Source: Algoriphagus sp. (GTDB taxonomy: Bacteria > Bacteroidota > Bacteroidia > Cytophagales > Cyclobacteriaceae). From it: 64,000 bases of DNA. Below are positions 19,087 through 27,333 of the stretch, one piece after another. Under the pieces are notes generated by a model. It had not been told where the DNA came from. It made no database searches and saw nothing but the letters and a program-made list of their open reading frames with translations. A program made the translations under genes and the position numbers. Location: assembly GCF_030694375.1 (NCBI RefSeq), contig NZ_JAUXYL010000038.1, positions 310,001 to 374,000 of the forward strand, written 5' to 3'. The first letter of the stretch is position 1; each line of letters starts with the position of its first letter.

Positions 19087-19470
19087 ATGAGCAAGGAAGA
19101 AAAAACCGCATATTCTCAGGAAGAACTTAAAGAATTCGAAGTTATTATCCATCAGAAACTCGCCAGTGCAAAAGAAGAACTCACTTCGTTAAAAGAGAGT
19201 TTGAGTAAAAAGAATGACACTGGGACAGATTATACAGCTTCGACATCTAAACTTTTGGAAGACGGTGCAGACACGCTGGAAAGAGAAAATTTGAGCCAGC
19301 TTGCCGCGAGGCAGCAGAAATTTGTCATAAATCTTGAAAATGCACTTATCCGAATCAAAAACGGGACTTACGGGGTGTGTGTGGATACTGGAAAGTTGAT
19401 TTCTAAAGAAAGGCTGAAAGCTGTGCCGCATACTATGCATTCAATTGAAGCGAAACTTGCAAAAAAGTAA
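19087..19470 (+). CDS. TraR/DksA family protein with degenerate zinc finger
   Basis: A 127-residue DksA-like protein, probably an RNA polymerase secondary-channel regulator. A coiled-coil N-terminal half is followed by IKNGTYGVCVDTGKLI and TMHSIEAKL, which line up with the C4 finger of DksA. Only the first of the four cysteines remains, so zinc binding by the usual route is unlikely. An acidic tip sits in TGTDYTAST. It is followed after 2 nt by scpB and is probably co-transcribed. Confidence 0.82.
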   Translation: MSKEEKTAYSQEELKEFEVIIHQKLASAKEELTSLKESLSKKNDTGTDYTASTSKLLEDGADTLERENLSQLAARQQKFVINLENALIRIKNGTYGVCVDTGKLISKERLKAVPHTMHSIEAKLAKK

Positions 19471-19472
19471 AG

Positions 19473-20033
19473 GTGGATTTTCTCAATCGCCATATTGAGG
19501 CCTTGATCTTCTGTGCACCTGAGCCAATTGCGGCTTCAGAGATTTCAAAATGCCTCTCTGAAATGTTTGCTAGCGAGATCCCATTAGACCATATCGAATC
19601 GGCACTTATTGAGCTTGGAAATAAGTATAATCAAGAAGAATTTTCCTTTGCTTTGGAGCATTTGGGAGGAGGATATCAATTTTTGACAAAACCAGCTTAC
19701 CAGCCAAGTATAAGTATTCTTTTGCGTCAGCAATCGCAAAAAAGATTGTCGACTGCTCAATTAGAAACTTTGTCCATCATTGCTTACAAGCAACCGGTAA
19801 CAAAAGGGGAGATTGAACAAATCAGGGGAGTAAATAGTGATTATTCCGTTCAGAAGCTTCTAGAAAAAGAGCTCGTTGAAATCAAAGGAAAATCCGAAGG
19901 TGTAGGTAGACCATTGATTTATGGTACTTCTGATAAATTCATGGAGTATTTTGGGATCAATTCTATTCAGGAATTACCTCTGCCTAAAGATTTTTCCCAG
20001 TCTGACAATCAGATTGGGGAAGAGCGGGACTAG
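19473..20033 (+). CDS. scpB: Segregation and condensation protein B
   Basis: A 186-residue ScpB, the winged-helix kleisin-associated subunit of the SMC-ScpAB condensin that organises the chromosome. Diagnostic parts are the N-terminal ALIFCAPEPIAASEI and the conserved ETLSIIAYKQPVTKGEI, followed by IRGVNSDYSVQKLLE. The start is a GTG at 19473, two bases after the dksA-like stop. scpA is not adjacent here. Confidence 0.95.
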   Translation: MDFLNRHIEALIFCAPEPIAASEISKCLSEMFASEIPLDHIESALIELGNKYNQEEFSFALEHLGGGYQFLTKPAYQPSISILLRQQSQKRLSTAQLETLSIIAYKQPVTKGEIEQIRGVNSDYSVQKLLEKELVEIKGKSEGVGRPLIYGTSDKFMEYFGINSIQELPLPKDFSQSDNQIGEERD

Positions 20034-20037
20034 TACC

Positions 20038-20661
20038 TTAAATTGGTTTTACCTTTGCTAGCCTCGAAACAAGGTATTTTTTCCCGGAGCCCACTTCCTC
20101 ACACAAAACCCGGGTTCTTCGCGTCACCCCTTTTTTGAATTTTCTTCCCGAAAGCAAAAATTCTTTTCCCGGTAAAAGATCTGACAGGAAAATCTGTTCG
20201 GATTTGAACTCGTTTGGGAGGTCATATTTGCTCATTTCTTTCATCAAAAATAGATCACGAGAAGAGCTTGCGGCGGGATTTTGCATGTGATGCCTGAGCG
20301 GAATCAAAATATCTTTTGGGAAAACAGAATCATTTAGAATAGGAGCCATTAAGTTTTGGAATGTTTTTTTCCACTCGACTCCATGTGGTGAATGAGCTGA
20401 TCCATGTTTTAAAAAAGTATGAAGGTGTGCAACCTCATGGATGTATGTTAAAAGAAATTGGTAAGGATTTAGATCTGAATTGATTGTGATCGTTTGGACT
20501 TTACGGTCTTTTAGGTATCGGAAATCCCCAAGTTTTGAAGCTCTGGGCTTCTGTACTTTAAAAGAAAAAGGGATCGTATGCCAAAGATCCAGACAATAAG
20601 TAATTGCTGGATTGGGGAGATGACTTTCAAAAATTTTCCTAAGCTGATCTATAGATTCCAT
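20038..20661 (-). CDS. SprT-like domain protein
   Basis: A 207-residue protein with a zinc-peptidase-like motif IHEVAHLHTFLKHG (HExxH), followed by SPHGVEWKKTF, typical of SprT-like domains. The eukaryotic relative Spartan cleaves DNA-protein crosslinks; the role in Bacteroidota is not settled. It converges on scpB with 4 nt between the stops. A strong bidirectional terminator separates it from the upstream small lipoprotein gene. Confidence 0.85.
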   Translation of the reverse strand: MESIDQLRKIFESHLPNPAITYCLDLWHTIPFSFKVQKPRASKLGDFRYLKDRKVQTITINSDLNPYQFLLTYIHEVAHLHTFLKHGSAHSPHGVEWKKTFQNLMAPILNDSVFPKDILIPLRHHMQNPAASSSRDLFLMKEMSKYDLPNEFKSEQIFLSDLLPGKEFLLSGRKFKKGVTRRTRVLCEEVGSGKKYLVSRLAKVKPI

Positions 20662-20670
20662 CTGCCCTAA

Positions 20671-20712
20671 AAATAAAAAAGAGTCCCGATATCGGGACTC
20701 TTAATTTTTTTC
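20671..20712. terminator. Bidirectional intrinsic terminator
   Basis: A perfect 20-nt palindrome gagtcccgatatcgggactc (20681-20700) flanked by an A-run on the left and a T-rich run on the right. It sits between two leftward genes and ends the small lipoprotein transcript. Confidence 0.85.
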
Positions 20713-20727
20713 CTTTTTCGGGAATGA

Positions 20728-20916
20728 TTACAGAGCTGGAGTAGCAGCAGTAGAATCAGAAGCAACAGCAGAAGAATCAGCTGGAGCCTCTTCGATTACT
20801 GGAGTTTCTTCAACAACTACAGTCTCTTCAACTGTAACTTCTTCAGTTGTCTTGTTACCGCAAGAAGCAGTAGCGATCAAACCAGCGATTGCGAAAATTG
20901 CAAATACCTTTTTCAT
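20728..20916 (-). CDS. Small putative lipoprotein rich in V, E, T and A
   Basis: A 62-residue product starting MKKVFAIFAIAGLIATASC, a signal peptide with a lipobox cysteine at residue 19. The mature part is low-complexity and acidic, with repeated EETVVVEETPV-like and DSSAVASDSTAATP segments. It has its own terminator and a -7-like TACCTTTG on the minus strand (20950-20943), suggesting an abundant stand-alone transcript. Similar small acidic lipoproteins occur in Bacteroidota; function unknown. Confidence 0.78.
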   Translation of the reverse strand: MKKVFAIFAIAGLIATASCGNKTTEEVTVEETVVVEETPVIEEAPADSSAVASDSTAATPAL

Positions 20917-20992
20917 TTTTTGTAGTTTTCTTAATTACGGAGCAAAGGTACTAGTATTATTTACAATTGTGCAAGTGCCATTCAAATATTTT

Positions 20993-22306
20993 TTATTTGT
21001 TTTTGTAAACAATTTTTACAGGAACTCCCTCGAAATTAAAGTTTTCTCTTAATCGATTTTCCAAATACCGTGTATAGGGTTCTTTGATGTATTGCGGGAG
21101 GTTACAGAAGAAGGCAAACACTGGGTTTTTGGTGGGTAATTGAGTTACATATTTGATCTTAATGTATTTTCCTTTCCATGCAGGGGGTGGATATTTCTCA
21201 ATTTCCTGAAGTAAAATGTCGTTCAATTTAGAAGTGGCAATTCTTCGGGTTTTATTTTCATACACTTTGGTAGCCAATTCAATTGCTTGAAAAATCCGTT
21301 GTTTTTCAACCACGGAAGTGAATATAATCGGAATCCATTTGTTTTCACCGAGGCGATCCACCATGTCATCCTTGATTTTTCCCATGGTTTTATGATCTTT
21401 TTCAATCAAATCCCATTTATTCACCATGATCATTACTCCTTTATTGTTTTTGATCGCAAGGCTGATCAAATTGATGTCTTGGGCCTCAAGTCCTCTTGTG
21501 GCATCTATCATGACAATGACTACATCAGACTCTTCCAATGTTCGCAAGGACCGCATCACCGAGTAAAACTCAACATCCTCTTTTACTTTGGCTTTTTTCC
21601 GGATCCCTGCAGTGTCAGTGATAATAAAATCTTGTCCGAAAAGCTTGTATCGTGTGTGAATGGCATCGCGAGTCGTTCCGGCTTCATCAGTCACAATAGA
21701 GCGCTCATGTCCCAGTAAGGCATTCAGGAAAGAAGATTTACCCACATTTGGCCTGCCCAAAATGGAAATTTTAGGAATTCCAGCATCAGGATCTTCAATT
21801 CCTTCATCTACGAACTGCTTGACGACTTCATCCAGAAGTTCACCAGTGCCACTTCCGCTTGCTGAAGCAATGGGGAAAATTTCAAAATCACTGATTCCCA
21901 GCGAATAAAATTCATGCACAGTCATCGCTTTTTCGCGGTTGTCAGCCTTGTTTGCCACAATGAAAAGAGGCTTTTTAGTGCCTCTAAGCTCATTCGCAAA
22001 AGCAGTATCAAGATCAGTTAGCCCATCAATACAGTCCACCACAAATAGGATTACGTCTGCTTCCTCGATTGCTAGTTTGACCTGTTTACGGATTTCAGCT
22101 TCAAATACATCCTCAGATCCGGTCACGTATCCGCCGGTATCAATTACTGAGAAAAACTTCCCTGACCACTGGGCATGTCCATAGTGACGGTCACGAGTGA
22201 CACCACTCATATTGTCTTCGATTGCCTTTCGCTCTTCTACCAAGCGGTTAAAAAGTGTGGATTTACCAACATTGGGCCGTCCTACTATTGCTACAATATT
22301 TGCCAT
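20993..22306 (-). CDS. der: Ribosome biogenesis GTPase Der
   Basis: A 437-residue protein with two tandem GTPase domains: GRPNVGKST near residue 8 with NKAD, and GRPNVGKSS near residue 183 with NKWD. A C-terminal KH-like domain follows. Der acts in maturation of the 50S ribosomal subunit. It lies 2 nt downstream of era on the same strand, a logical pairing of two ribosome-assembly GTPases in one operon. Confidence 0.97.
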   Translation of the reverse strand: MANIVAIVGRPNVGKSTLFNRLVEERKAIEDNMSGVTRDRHYGHAQWSGKFFSVIDTGGYVTGSEDVFEAEIRKQVKLAIEEADVILFVVDCIDGLTDLDTAFANELRGTKKPLFIVANKADNREKAMTVHEFYSLGISDFEIFPIASASGSGTGELLDEVVKQFVDEGIEDPDAGIPKISILGRPNVGKSSFLNALLGHERSIVTDEAGTTRDAIHTRYKLFGQDFIITDTAGIRKKAKVKEDVEFYSVMRSLRTLEESDVVIVMIDATRGLEAQDINLISLAIKNNKGVMIMVNKWDLIEKDHKTMGKIKDDMVDRLGENKWIPIIFTSVVEKQRIFQAIELATKVYENKTRRIATSKLNDILLQEIEKYPPPAWKGKYIKIKYVTQLPTKNPVFAFFCNLPQYIKEPYTRYLENRLRENFNFEGVPVKIVYKNK

Positions 22307-22308
22307 AA

Positions 22309-23202
22309 TTATGATGGGTCGTACCCGAATTTTTTAAGTTTCAATTTGTTTTTTCTCCAGTCCTGCTCCACCTTCACAAATGTTTCTAGGAAGACCTTTT
22401 TACCAAAAAATTTCTCCAATTCCAGTCTGGACTCTATTCCTACTTTTTTCAACATTTTACCCTTGTCACCGATAAGAATGCCTTTTTGACTATCCCGCTC
22501 ACAGAAAATGGTAGCGCGTATTTTGATGATTGTCTCCTCTTCGTAGAAGTCTTCAATTGCGACTTCAGTACTGTAGGGGATTTCTTTTTTGTAGTTGGTG
22601 AAAATCTTTTCCCGAATGATCTCGGAGGCAAAGAACCGCTCCGGCCGGTCAGTTAGTTCCTCTTTGTCATAAAATGGTGGATGTATTGGCAGTCTGTCCA
22701 GGATTTCCTGTAGAATACGTTCTGTATTAAATTTTTCTAATGCCGAAATCGGGATCACCGTTTCAGATTTGATTCTAGATGTCCAATAAGCGGTAACTTC
22801 GTCCAGTTGGCCTTCTTTTGCGAGGTCGATTTTGTTGATGACCAAAAGAACTGGAACCCCTGAAGCGTTGATTTTGGTAATTATATCTTCGATTTCTTCC
22901 TCTGTTTCGTAGAGATCAGTCACAAAAACAATCACATCTGCATCTTCTAATGATAGGTTGACAAAGCTCATCATATTTTTATGCAGCTCGTATTTTGGTT
23001 TGAGCATACCTGGTGTATCGGAAAAAACAATCTGATATTCGTCGGTATTTATCAATCCTAAAATTCGATGTCTAGTCGTTTGAGCTTTGGATGAAATAAT
23101 CGAAAGTCGCTCACCCACAAGGATATTCATGAGTGTGGACTTGCCTACATTGGGTTTGCCGACAATATTTACGAATCCGGCTTTATGAGTAGGGGAGAGC
23201 AT
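22309..23202 (-). CDS. era: GTPase Era
   Basis: A 297-residue protein with one GTPase domain (GKPNVGKST at the N-terminus, DTPGM switch II, NKID) and a C-terminal KH domain with GDKGKMLKKVG. Era binds 16S rRNA near the anti-Shine-Dalgarno and helps 30S assembly. It is the first gene of the era-der leftward operon. A minus-strand -7-like TACCTTTG (23227-23220) lies 18 nt before the start codon. Confidence 0.97.
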   Translation of the reverse strand: MLSPTHKAGFVNIVGKPNVGKSTLMNILVGERLSIISSKAQTTRHRILGLINTDEYQIVFSDTPGMLKPKYELHKNMMSFVNLSLEDADVIVFVTDLYETEEEIEDIITKINASGVPVLLVINKIDLAKEGQLDEVTAYWTSRIKSETVIPISALEKFNTERILQEILDRLPIHPPFYDKEELTDRPERFFASEIIREKIFTNYKKEIPYSTEVAIEDFYEEETIIKIRATIFCERDSQKGILIGDKGKMLKKVGIESRLELEKFFGKKVFLETFVKVEQDWRKNKLKLKKFGYDPS

Positions 23203-23250
23203 TTTTATAATTTTTTTTGCAAAGGTACTTGATTTTGGAGAGTTTGTCCT

Positions 23251-23258
23251 TACCTTTG
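23251..23258 (+). promoter_or_regulatory. Promoter -7 element of tRNA-fMet
   Basis: TACCTTTG matches the Bacteroidota -7 consensus TAnnTTTG. A TTTG is found about 17 nt upstream, and the tRNA begins 12 nt downstream. Confidence 0.7.
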
Positions 23259-23269
23259 CATCACAATAT

Positions 23270-23342
<73 letters not shown>

Positions 23343-23349
23343 CTTTTAG

Positions 23350-23390
23350 ACTCCGAACAATGTAAAAATTGTTCGGAGTTTTTTGTTTTT
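23350..23390 (+). terminator. Intrinsic terminator after tRNA-fMet
   Basis: The stem actccgaacaat (23350-23361) pairs with attgttcggagt (23368-23379) and is followed by a T-rich run. It lies between the tRNA and the integrase gene. Confidence 0.88.
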
Positions 23391-23513
23391 CAGGCAATTA
23401 GAACTATTTCGAATCTATTTGATTCTGATAAATTCAAATGATTTTGTCCCCCTTTTTGTCCCCCAATTTGTCCCCCTTCTTGTCCGCCTTGAATTTTTTC
23501 GATATTTTGAACC

Positions 23514-24770
23514 ATGATAGATTTCAAAATTTCCGCGGTTTTAAATCCGAAAAGTAAAAAGTCGCCCGACGGTGAAGCGATCTATTTGTGCATTAATCGT
23601 AAAGGGAGACACTACATTAATCTCAACCTTGAAAAGATTCCAAAAAATGCTTGGTCGGGCAAACCATTAAAATGGGTCAATAGTCAATATCTGTATGCTG
23701 ATTTTCACAATCGGGTAATTGCAAGGGAAATTCATCATCTCAAAGAAATCATCCAGGATTTTTATAAGCGGAGTGAGGTTCTGACCGCTGATAAACTGAA
23801 GAACATATATCTGGTAAAACACCAAGGCAAAAGAATTAAAGGTGTTAATGGAACAATTGCTCCTGGGGCTAGTGATAAAATTTCATCCTATATCGATTAC
23901 TCTCTCAAATTTGGAGCAACCAAAAAGAAAGCTGAAGGAACGAGAAAGGTATATGTGACCTTAAAGAATTTGGTTGATAGCTATAAAAGCCAGGCTGTGA
24001 TGGCTGATTTGGATGAGGCTTTTGTCTTGGGGTTTATTGATTTCTTGCGGAGCGAATCAACGGATATTAATTCCGACACCACGGTTGCCAAATATGTGGA
24101 TCGTCTGAAGGTGATCTATCGAGAGTATTGTGACCAGTATGGGATTCTTTTTAAGAAGCGAATATTTGAAAGACTGGATGTCGAGTCAACCAAAAGGCCT
24201 GATAAAATCATCTATGTTAATGATAAACAGTATGAACTGCTGTCTGAAATGAAATTTTCTCCTGAAGAGAGAAGACTTGAAATCACCAGGGATCTTTTTC
24301 TTTTGTTGTGCAATACAGCACTATACTATAATGATTTGATTGCAATTCGTTCTGAAAGTGGATTTGATTGGAACTTGTTGAAAGAAAATCCAGAACACTT
24401 GGTGCTTCAAGGGGAGAGAAAAAAGAACGGGGAGGAATTTTGGATCCCTCTCAATGAAACCGCAAAACGGATAGTAAATAAGTACTTTCAAGAAGGTGGA
24501 GATTATCTGTTTCCTGCAGGCGTGGCTATTTCAGAGCAGAAGTTTAACCAAAACCTGAAAGTCCTTGCAGAGAAAATTAAATTCTCGGATGTGCTTTCCA
24601 ATAAGGTAGGAAGAAAGACCTTCGGAACCTGGACTGACCGACTGGGGATGGATGATAACGATATTAGAATGATATTTGGGCATTCGCCCGGCTCGGTTCT
24701 TAAGAAATATTATACCGAAAGAAGAACCCTGGAAACCTATAAGAGAATCCTTTCCTTCATTCAGCGATAA
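23514..24770 (+). CDS. Tyrosine site-specific integrase
   Basis: A 418-residue integrase of the Bacteroidota ICE type. The arm-binding N-terminus is FKISAVLNPKSKKS with YLCINRKGRHYINL, a SAM-like core-binding domain fills the middle, and the catalytic end has GRKTFGTW (second Arg), FGHSPGSVLKKYYT (His and probable Tyr). The usual first catalytic Arg (TGLRxxD) is replaced: CNTALYYNDL. The same position is also non-Arg in IntDOT-like enzymes, so this need not mean inactivity. Its place beside the tRNA points to use of the tRNA 3' end as attachment site. A partner gene follows after 2 nt. Confidence 0.92.
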   Translation: MIDFKISAVLNPKSKKSPDGEAIYLCINRKGRHYINLNLEKIPKNAWSGKPLKWVNSQYLYADFHNRVIAREIHHLKEIIQDFYKRSEVLTADKLKNIYLVKHQGKRIKGVNGTIAPGASDKISSYIDYSLKFGATKKKAEGTRKVYVTLKNLVDSYKSQAVMADLDEAFVLGFIDFLRSESTDINSDTTVAKYVDRLKVIYREYCDQYGILFKKRIFERLDVESTKRPDKIIYVNDKQYELLSEMKFSPEERRLEITRDLFLLLCNTALYYNDLIAIRSESGFDWNLLKENPEHLVLQGERKKNGEEFWIPLNETAKRIVNKYFQEGGDYLFPAGVAISEQKFNQNLKVLAEKIKFSDVLSNKVGRKTFGTWTDRLGMDDNDIRMIFGHSPGSVLKKYYTERRTLETYKRILSFIQR

Positions 24771-24772
24771 GT

Positions 24773-25468
24773 ATGCAAAAGAAAACTAAACTGGCAATCA
24801 AACATTACCACGGGAAGGAACTTGAGAAGATTGGAAAATCATCTGCTAGCTTTCCTTTATATGTCATGGTAAGGTACAAGAATGCGAAAACCAAATTTGC
24901 ATCAAGGTTGGGAATACGATTTGTGAATGAAAATGGTGGTGAGTCCTCTATCCTTAGCAATTTCAATAGAGATGTGATCAGTCTAATTGAAGACGAAGTA
25001 AAGCACATTGAACTGCTTAGAGACTATTTTGAGGATGTCTTGGCGGTTGAGTTTACACCTTCTATGGTGGTAAATGAGGTCTTCGAGAATACTGCCTTAG
25101 AGAAAGTCATTGATTATTTTGATCAAGTTTTTGAGGAAAAGGAATTGATAGAGATTCTTGCAGAAATTGATCAAGACTTGATTGATTTGTTAAATGCTGC
25201 CGGTCCTACCCGGTTTTTGTCAGGTTTAAAGCATCTTGATCTAGCACTTTTTCAGCGATTCATGGAAATTGAAGAAGTCAGACGGGTATTCGATTTTTTC
25301 AGGATTTATAAATCATTTAATTGGCCGGAGGTAAATAGGCTTCAATTTAGGATGGCGGTAATTGATGATAATCAGAATATTGCAGGTTTAAAAAAATGGA
25401 TGGATGATCGCTTTGATTCCGAAATGCTTCATTATTATCGACTCAATCCAATGGATTTGAATCATTGA
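24773..25468 (+). CDS. Integrase-linked protein with an arm-binding-like N-terminus
   Basis: A 231-residue protein starting 2 nt after the integrase stop, so probably translated from the same message. Its N-terminal stretch (SFPLYVMVRYKNAKTKFAS then RLGIRF) reads like the arm-DNA-binding domain of Bacteroidota integrases, but no core-binding or catalytic domain follows. The rest is acidic and helical (FDQVFEEKELIEILAEIDQD). It may be a directionality or accessory factor for recombination; this is inferred from context. Confidence 0.6.
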   Translation: MQKKTKLAIKHYHGKELEKIGKSSASFPLYVMVRYKNAKTKFASRLGIRFVNENGGESSILSNFNRDVISLIEDEVKHIELLRDYFEDVLAVEFTPSMVVNEVFENTALEKVIDYFDQVFEEKELIEILAEIDQDLIDLLNAAGPTRFLSGLKHLDLALFQRFMEIEEVRRVFDFFRIYKSFNWPEVNRLQFRMAVIDDNQNIAGLKKWMDDRFDSEMLHYYRLNPMDLNH

Positions 25469-25508
25469 AAAAAAACGGACACCAGTGACCGAAATTATAT
25501 TTTTTCTC

Positions 25509-25532
25509 TATATTTGAGTAAATCAAACTCAA
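25509..25532 (+). promoter_or_regulatory. -7 element overlapped by an inverted repeat
   Basis: TATATTTG (25509-25516) fits the TAnnTTTG consensus. The perfect arms ttgagt (25514-25519) and actcaa (25527-25532) overlap it with a 7-nt spacer, as expected for a repressor site. The gene below starts at 25539. Confidence 0.55.
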
Positions 25533-25538
25533 ATCAAT

Positions 25539-25841
25539 ATGAATCAAGACACTTTTATTTCGTTTGCGGCTGTTAGCCAAAAATGGCTGGAAGAGAAATT
25601 CAAGAATCTGGAAGAGAAAATCTCAAGCATTAATCCGGCTAGTAAATCCGTAAAAGATGAATGGTTGTCGCTTCAGGAATTCATGGAGGCAACTGGCGTT
25701 AAATCTCATTACTCGATTTCAAAAATGGAATCCGTTTCCGAGTCCAAAGGGCAGGAGTTTCGCTCCATGTACCGAGGTAAAAGGCGATTTATTCACCAGA
25801 GAGAGGTGGATAGGTTTTTTCAGGGGGAGTTTGAGAACTAA
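25539..25841 (+). CDS. Excisionase-like helix-turn-helix protein
   Basis: A 100-residue protein. The N-terminal 40 residues look like a coiled coil (WLEEKFKNLEEKISS), then comes WLSLQEFMEATGVKS, a MerR/excisionase-type winged helix start, and GKRRFIHQREVDRFF, the usual end of such a domain. In ICEs such proteins act as excisionases or regulators of the integrase. It has a promoter with an overlapping inverted repeat and its own terminator, so it is a separate transcription unit. Confidence 0.72.
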   Translation: MNQDTFISFAAVSQKWLEEKFKNLEEKISSINPASKSVKDEWLSLQEFMEATGVKSHYSISKMESVSESKGQEFRSMYRGKRRFIHQREVDRFFQGEFEN

Positions 25842-25871
25842 AAAAGGAAAGGATGACCATCCTTTCCTTTT
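25842..25871 (+). terminator. Intrinsic terminator
   Basis: Arms aaaaggaaaggat (25842-25854) and atcctttcctttt (25859-25871) form a 13-bp stem with a gacc loop, directly after the stop codon. In the rest of the gap to 26118 I see no gene. Confidence 0.85.
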
Positions 25872-26118
25872 GTTGAAAATGCGCAATAGCAGTTCCTTGG
25901 TTTGCTTTTAACCTCTTCACAATTAAAAACATGATTCCAAGTTGAACATTCTTTTGATCAAAATCAACCTAGGTAAGGCGGTTTATTGAACTTTTACCAC
26001 TCTGACTCTCCTCCCAGTTAGATCCTGATAACCATCCGGATCATTTCCAAAAGTTTACAAATCATTCAAAGTAGTATTTACCCCAAAATGCTAATCGAAA
26101 CCTTATTGCCTAAAAAAT

Positions 26119-27141
26119 ATGACTTCAATAAATCATTATACAAAATCGAACGATTCCCGTTCCGGTGAATTCCTAATCATCAAATCCGCCAATGAATGGA
26201 TGGATGAAGCCAAGTCCAAGCCTATTCCCAAAAAGATCTTTGGCCCGTTTTGGTATGAGGAAGAGCTATGCATTCTCTTCGCTGATACCAATCAAGGTAA
26301 GTCGTTGCTTGCCGTACAAATTATCGACAGTGTGTCCAAAGGAGTTCCAACCCTGGGATTGGAGATGGAACTGAAAGCATCTAAAGTCATCTACTTTGAC
26401 CTGGAATTGACAGCCAAGCAATTTGAAATGAGATATGCTCAATACGATAAGGAAAGAGATATCCTTTTTGATCATTTCGAATTCAGTGACCTTTTCCTGA
26501 GAGCAGAAATCAATCCATATGGATTTGATGAGGCTTTTGAAGAGTATGAAAGCTTTCTTTTTAAAGAGATAGAGGTTCAAGCCTCCAAGTCCGGCGCTAA
26601 AATCCTCGTAATAGATAATCTGTCTTGTGTGATTTCAGATAATGAGAAGGCAAGGAATACCACTCCATTTTTAATAAGGCTCAACAATCTGAAAAAGATT
26701 CATGGGTGGTCGATTTTGCTCATTGCCCATACTCCAAAGAGGAACCTGTTTGCACCGATCAATAGAAACGATATCCAAGGCAGCAAGAGCTTTATTAATC
26801 TGATTGATTCTTGTTTCGCTGTAGGAGAAAGTCAAAAAGACCCTTCCATTAAATACTTGAAACAAATAAAAGTCAGGTATGGTGCTTTTAAATATCCCTC
26901 CGAAAATGTCCTAGTCTGTAAAATCGGCAAAGACTCAAATTTCAGTTCGTTTAGGTTTATCCAGTTTGGAAAAGAGTCCGATCATTTAAAGCAGTTGAAT
27001 CCAGTCGATAAATCTCAAATGAAGACCAAGGCCTTGGATCTCAAAAATGAGGGCCATACCAATGTGAAGATAGCTCAGGAACTCGGAGTGTCAGAAGGAG
27101 CTGTGAGGAAATGGCTCAAGCAACTTGAGTTAGACGAGTAA
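26119..27141 (+). CDS. RepA-like AAA ATPase with C-terminal helix-turn-helix
   Basis: A 340-residue protein. A RecA/AAA_25-like core has Walker A ADTNQGKSLL near residue 56, Walker B ILVIDNLSCV, and a later sensor segment GWSILLIAHTPKRN. The C-terminal 50 residues (LKNEGHTNVKIAQELGVSEG then AVRKWLKQ) form a helix-turn-helix. This matches hexameric RepA-like helicases of mobile elements. Four 9-bp tandem repeats lie just after the stop, and a primase gene follows, so a small replication module is likely. Confidence 0.78.
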   Translation: MTSINHYTKSNDSRSGEFLIIKSANEWMDEAKSKPIPKKIFGPFWYEEELCILFADTNQGKSLLAVQIIDSVSKGVPTLGLEMELKASKVIYFDLELTAKQFEMRYAQYDKERDILFDHFEFSDLFLRAEINPYGFDEAFEEYESFLFKEIEVQASKSGAKILVIDNLSCVISDNEKARNTTPFLIRLNNLKKIHGWSILLIAHTPKRNLFAPINRNDIQGSKSFINLIDSCFAVGESQKDPSIKYLKQIKVRYGAFKYPSENVLVCKIGKDSNFSSFRFIQFGKESDHLKQLNPVDKSQMKTKALDLKNEGHTNVKIAQELGVSEGAVRKWLKQLELDE

Positions 27142-27162
27142 GCTCAATCGTAAAAATCGAAC

Positions 27163-27198
27163 TGTACGAGGGGTACGAGGTGTGCGAATCGTACGATT
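27163..27198. repeat. Four tandem 9-bp repeats (iteron-like)
   Basis: The units TGTACGAGG, GGTACGAGG, TGTGCGAAT and CGTACGATT stand head to tail and share an nGTaCGAnn core. They lie between the RepA-like ATPase gene and the primase gene, a place where origins with iterons are found. Confidence 0.6.
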
Positions 27199-27285
27199 TC
27201 CACTTACCACTACCCCTCTTTTTCTTTTTGCAGGTAATCCGACAATTCACGACAAAAGGAAAGATAAGACTCCTTTAAATCAATA

Positions 27286-27331
27286 AGATGTATTATTTAT
27301 GTATAGATGTATTTATATAAAAATGTAAATA
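27286..27331 (+). promoter_or_regulatory. AT-rich repeat region before the primase gene
   Basis: Direct repeats agatgtatt occur at 27286-27294 and 27305-27313. The stretch 27310-27331 matches 50409-50430, upstream of parA, at 19 of 22 positions. It may be an operator or origin part. Confidence 0.4.
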
Positions 27332-27333
27332 TT

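Noticed and set aside
23514..24770. Missing first catalytic Arg in the ICE integrase as a sign of inactivity
   Set aside because: IntDOT-type integrases also lack Arg at that place and are active; the remaining motifs are present.
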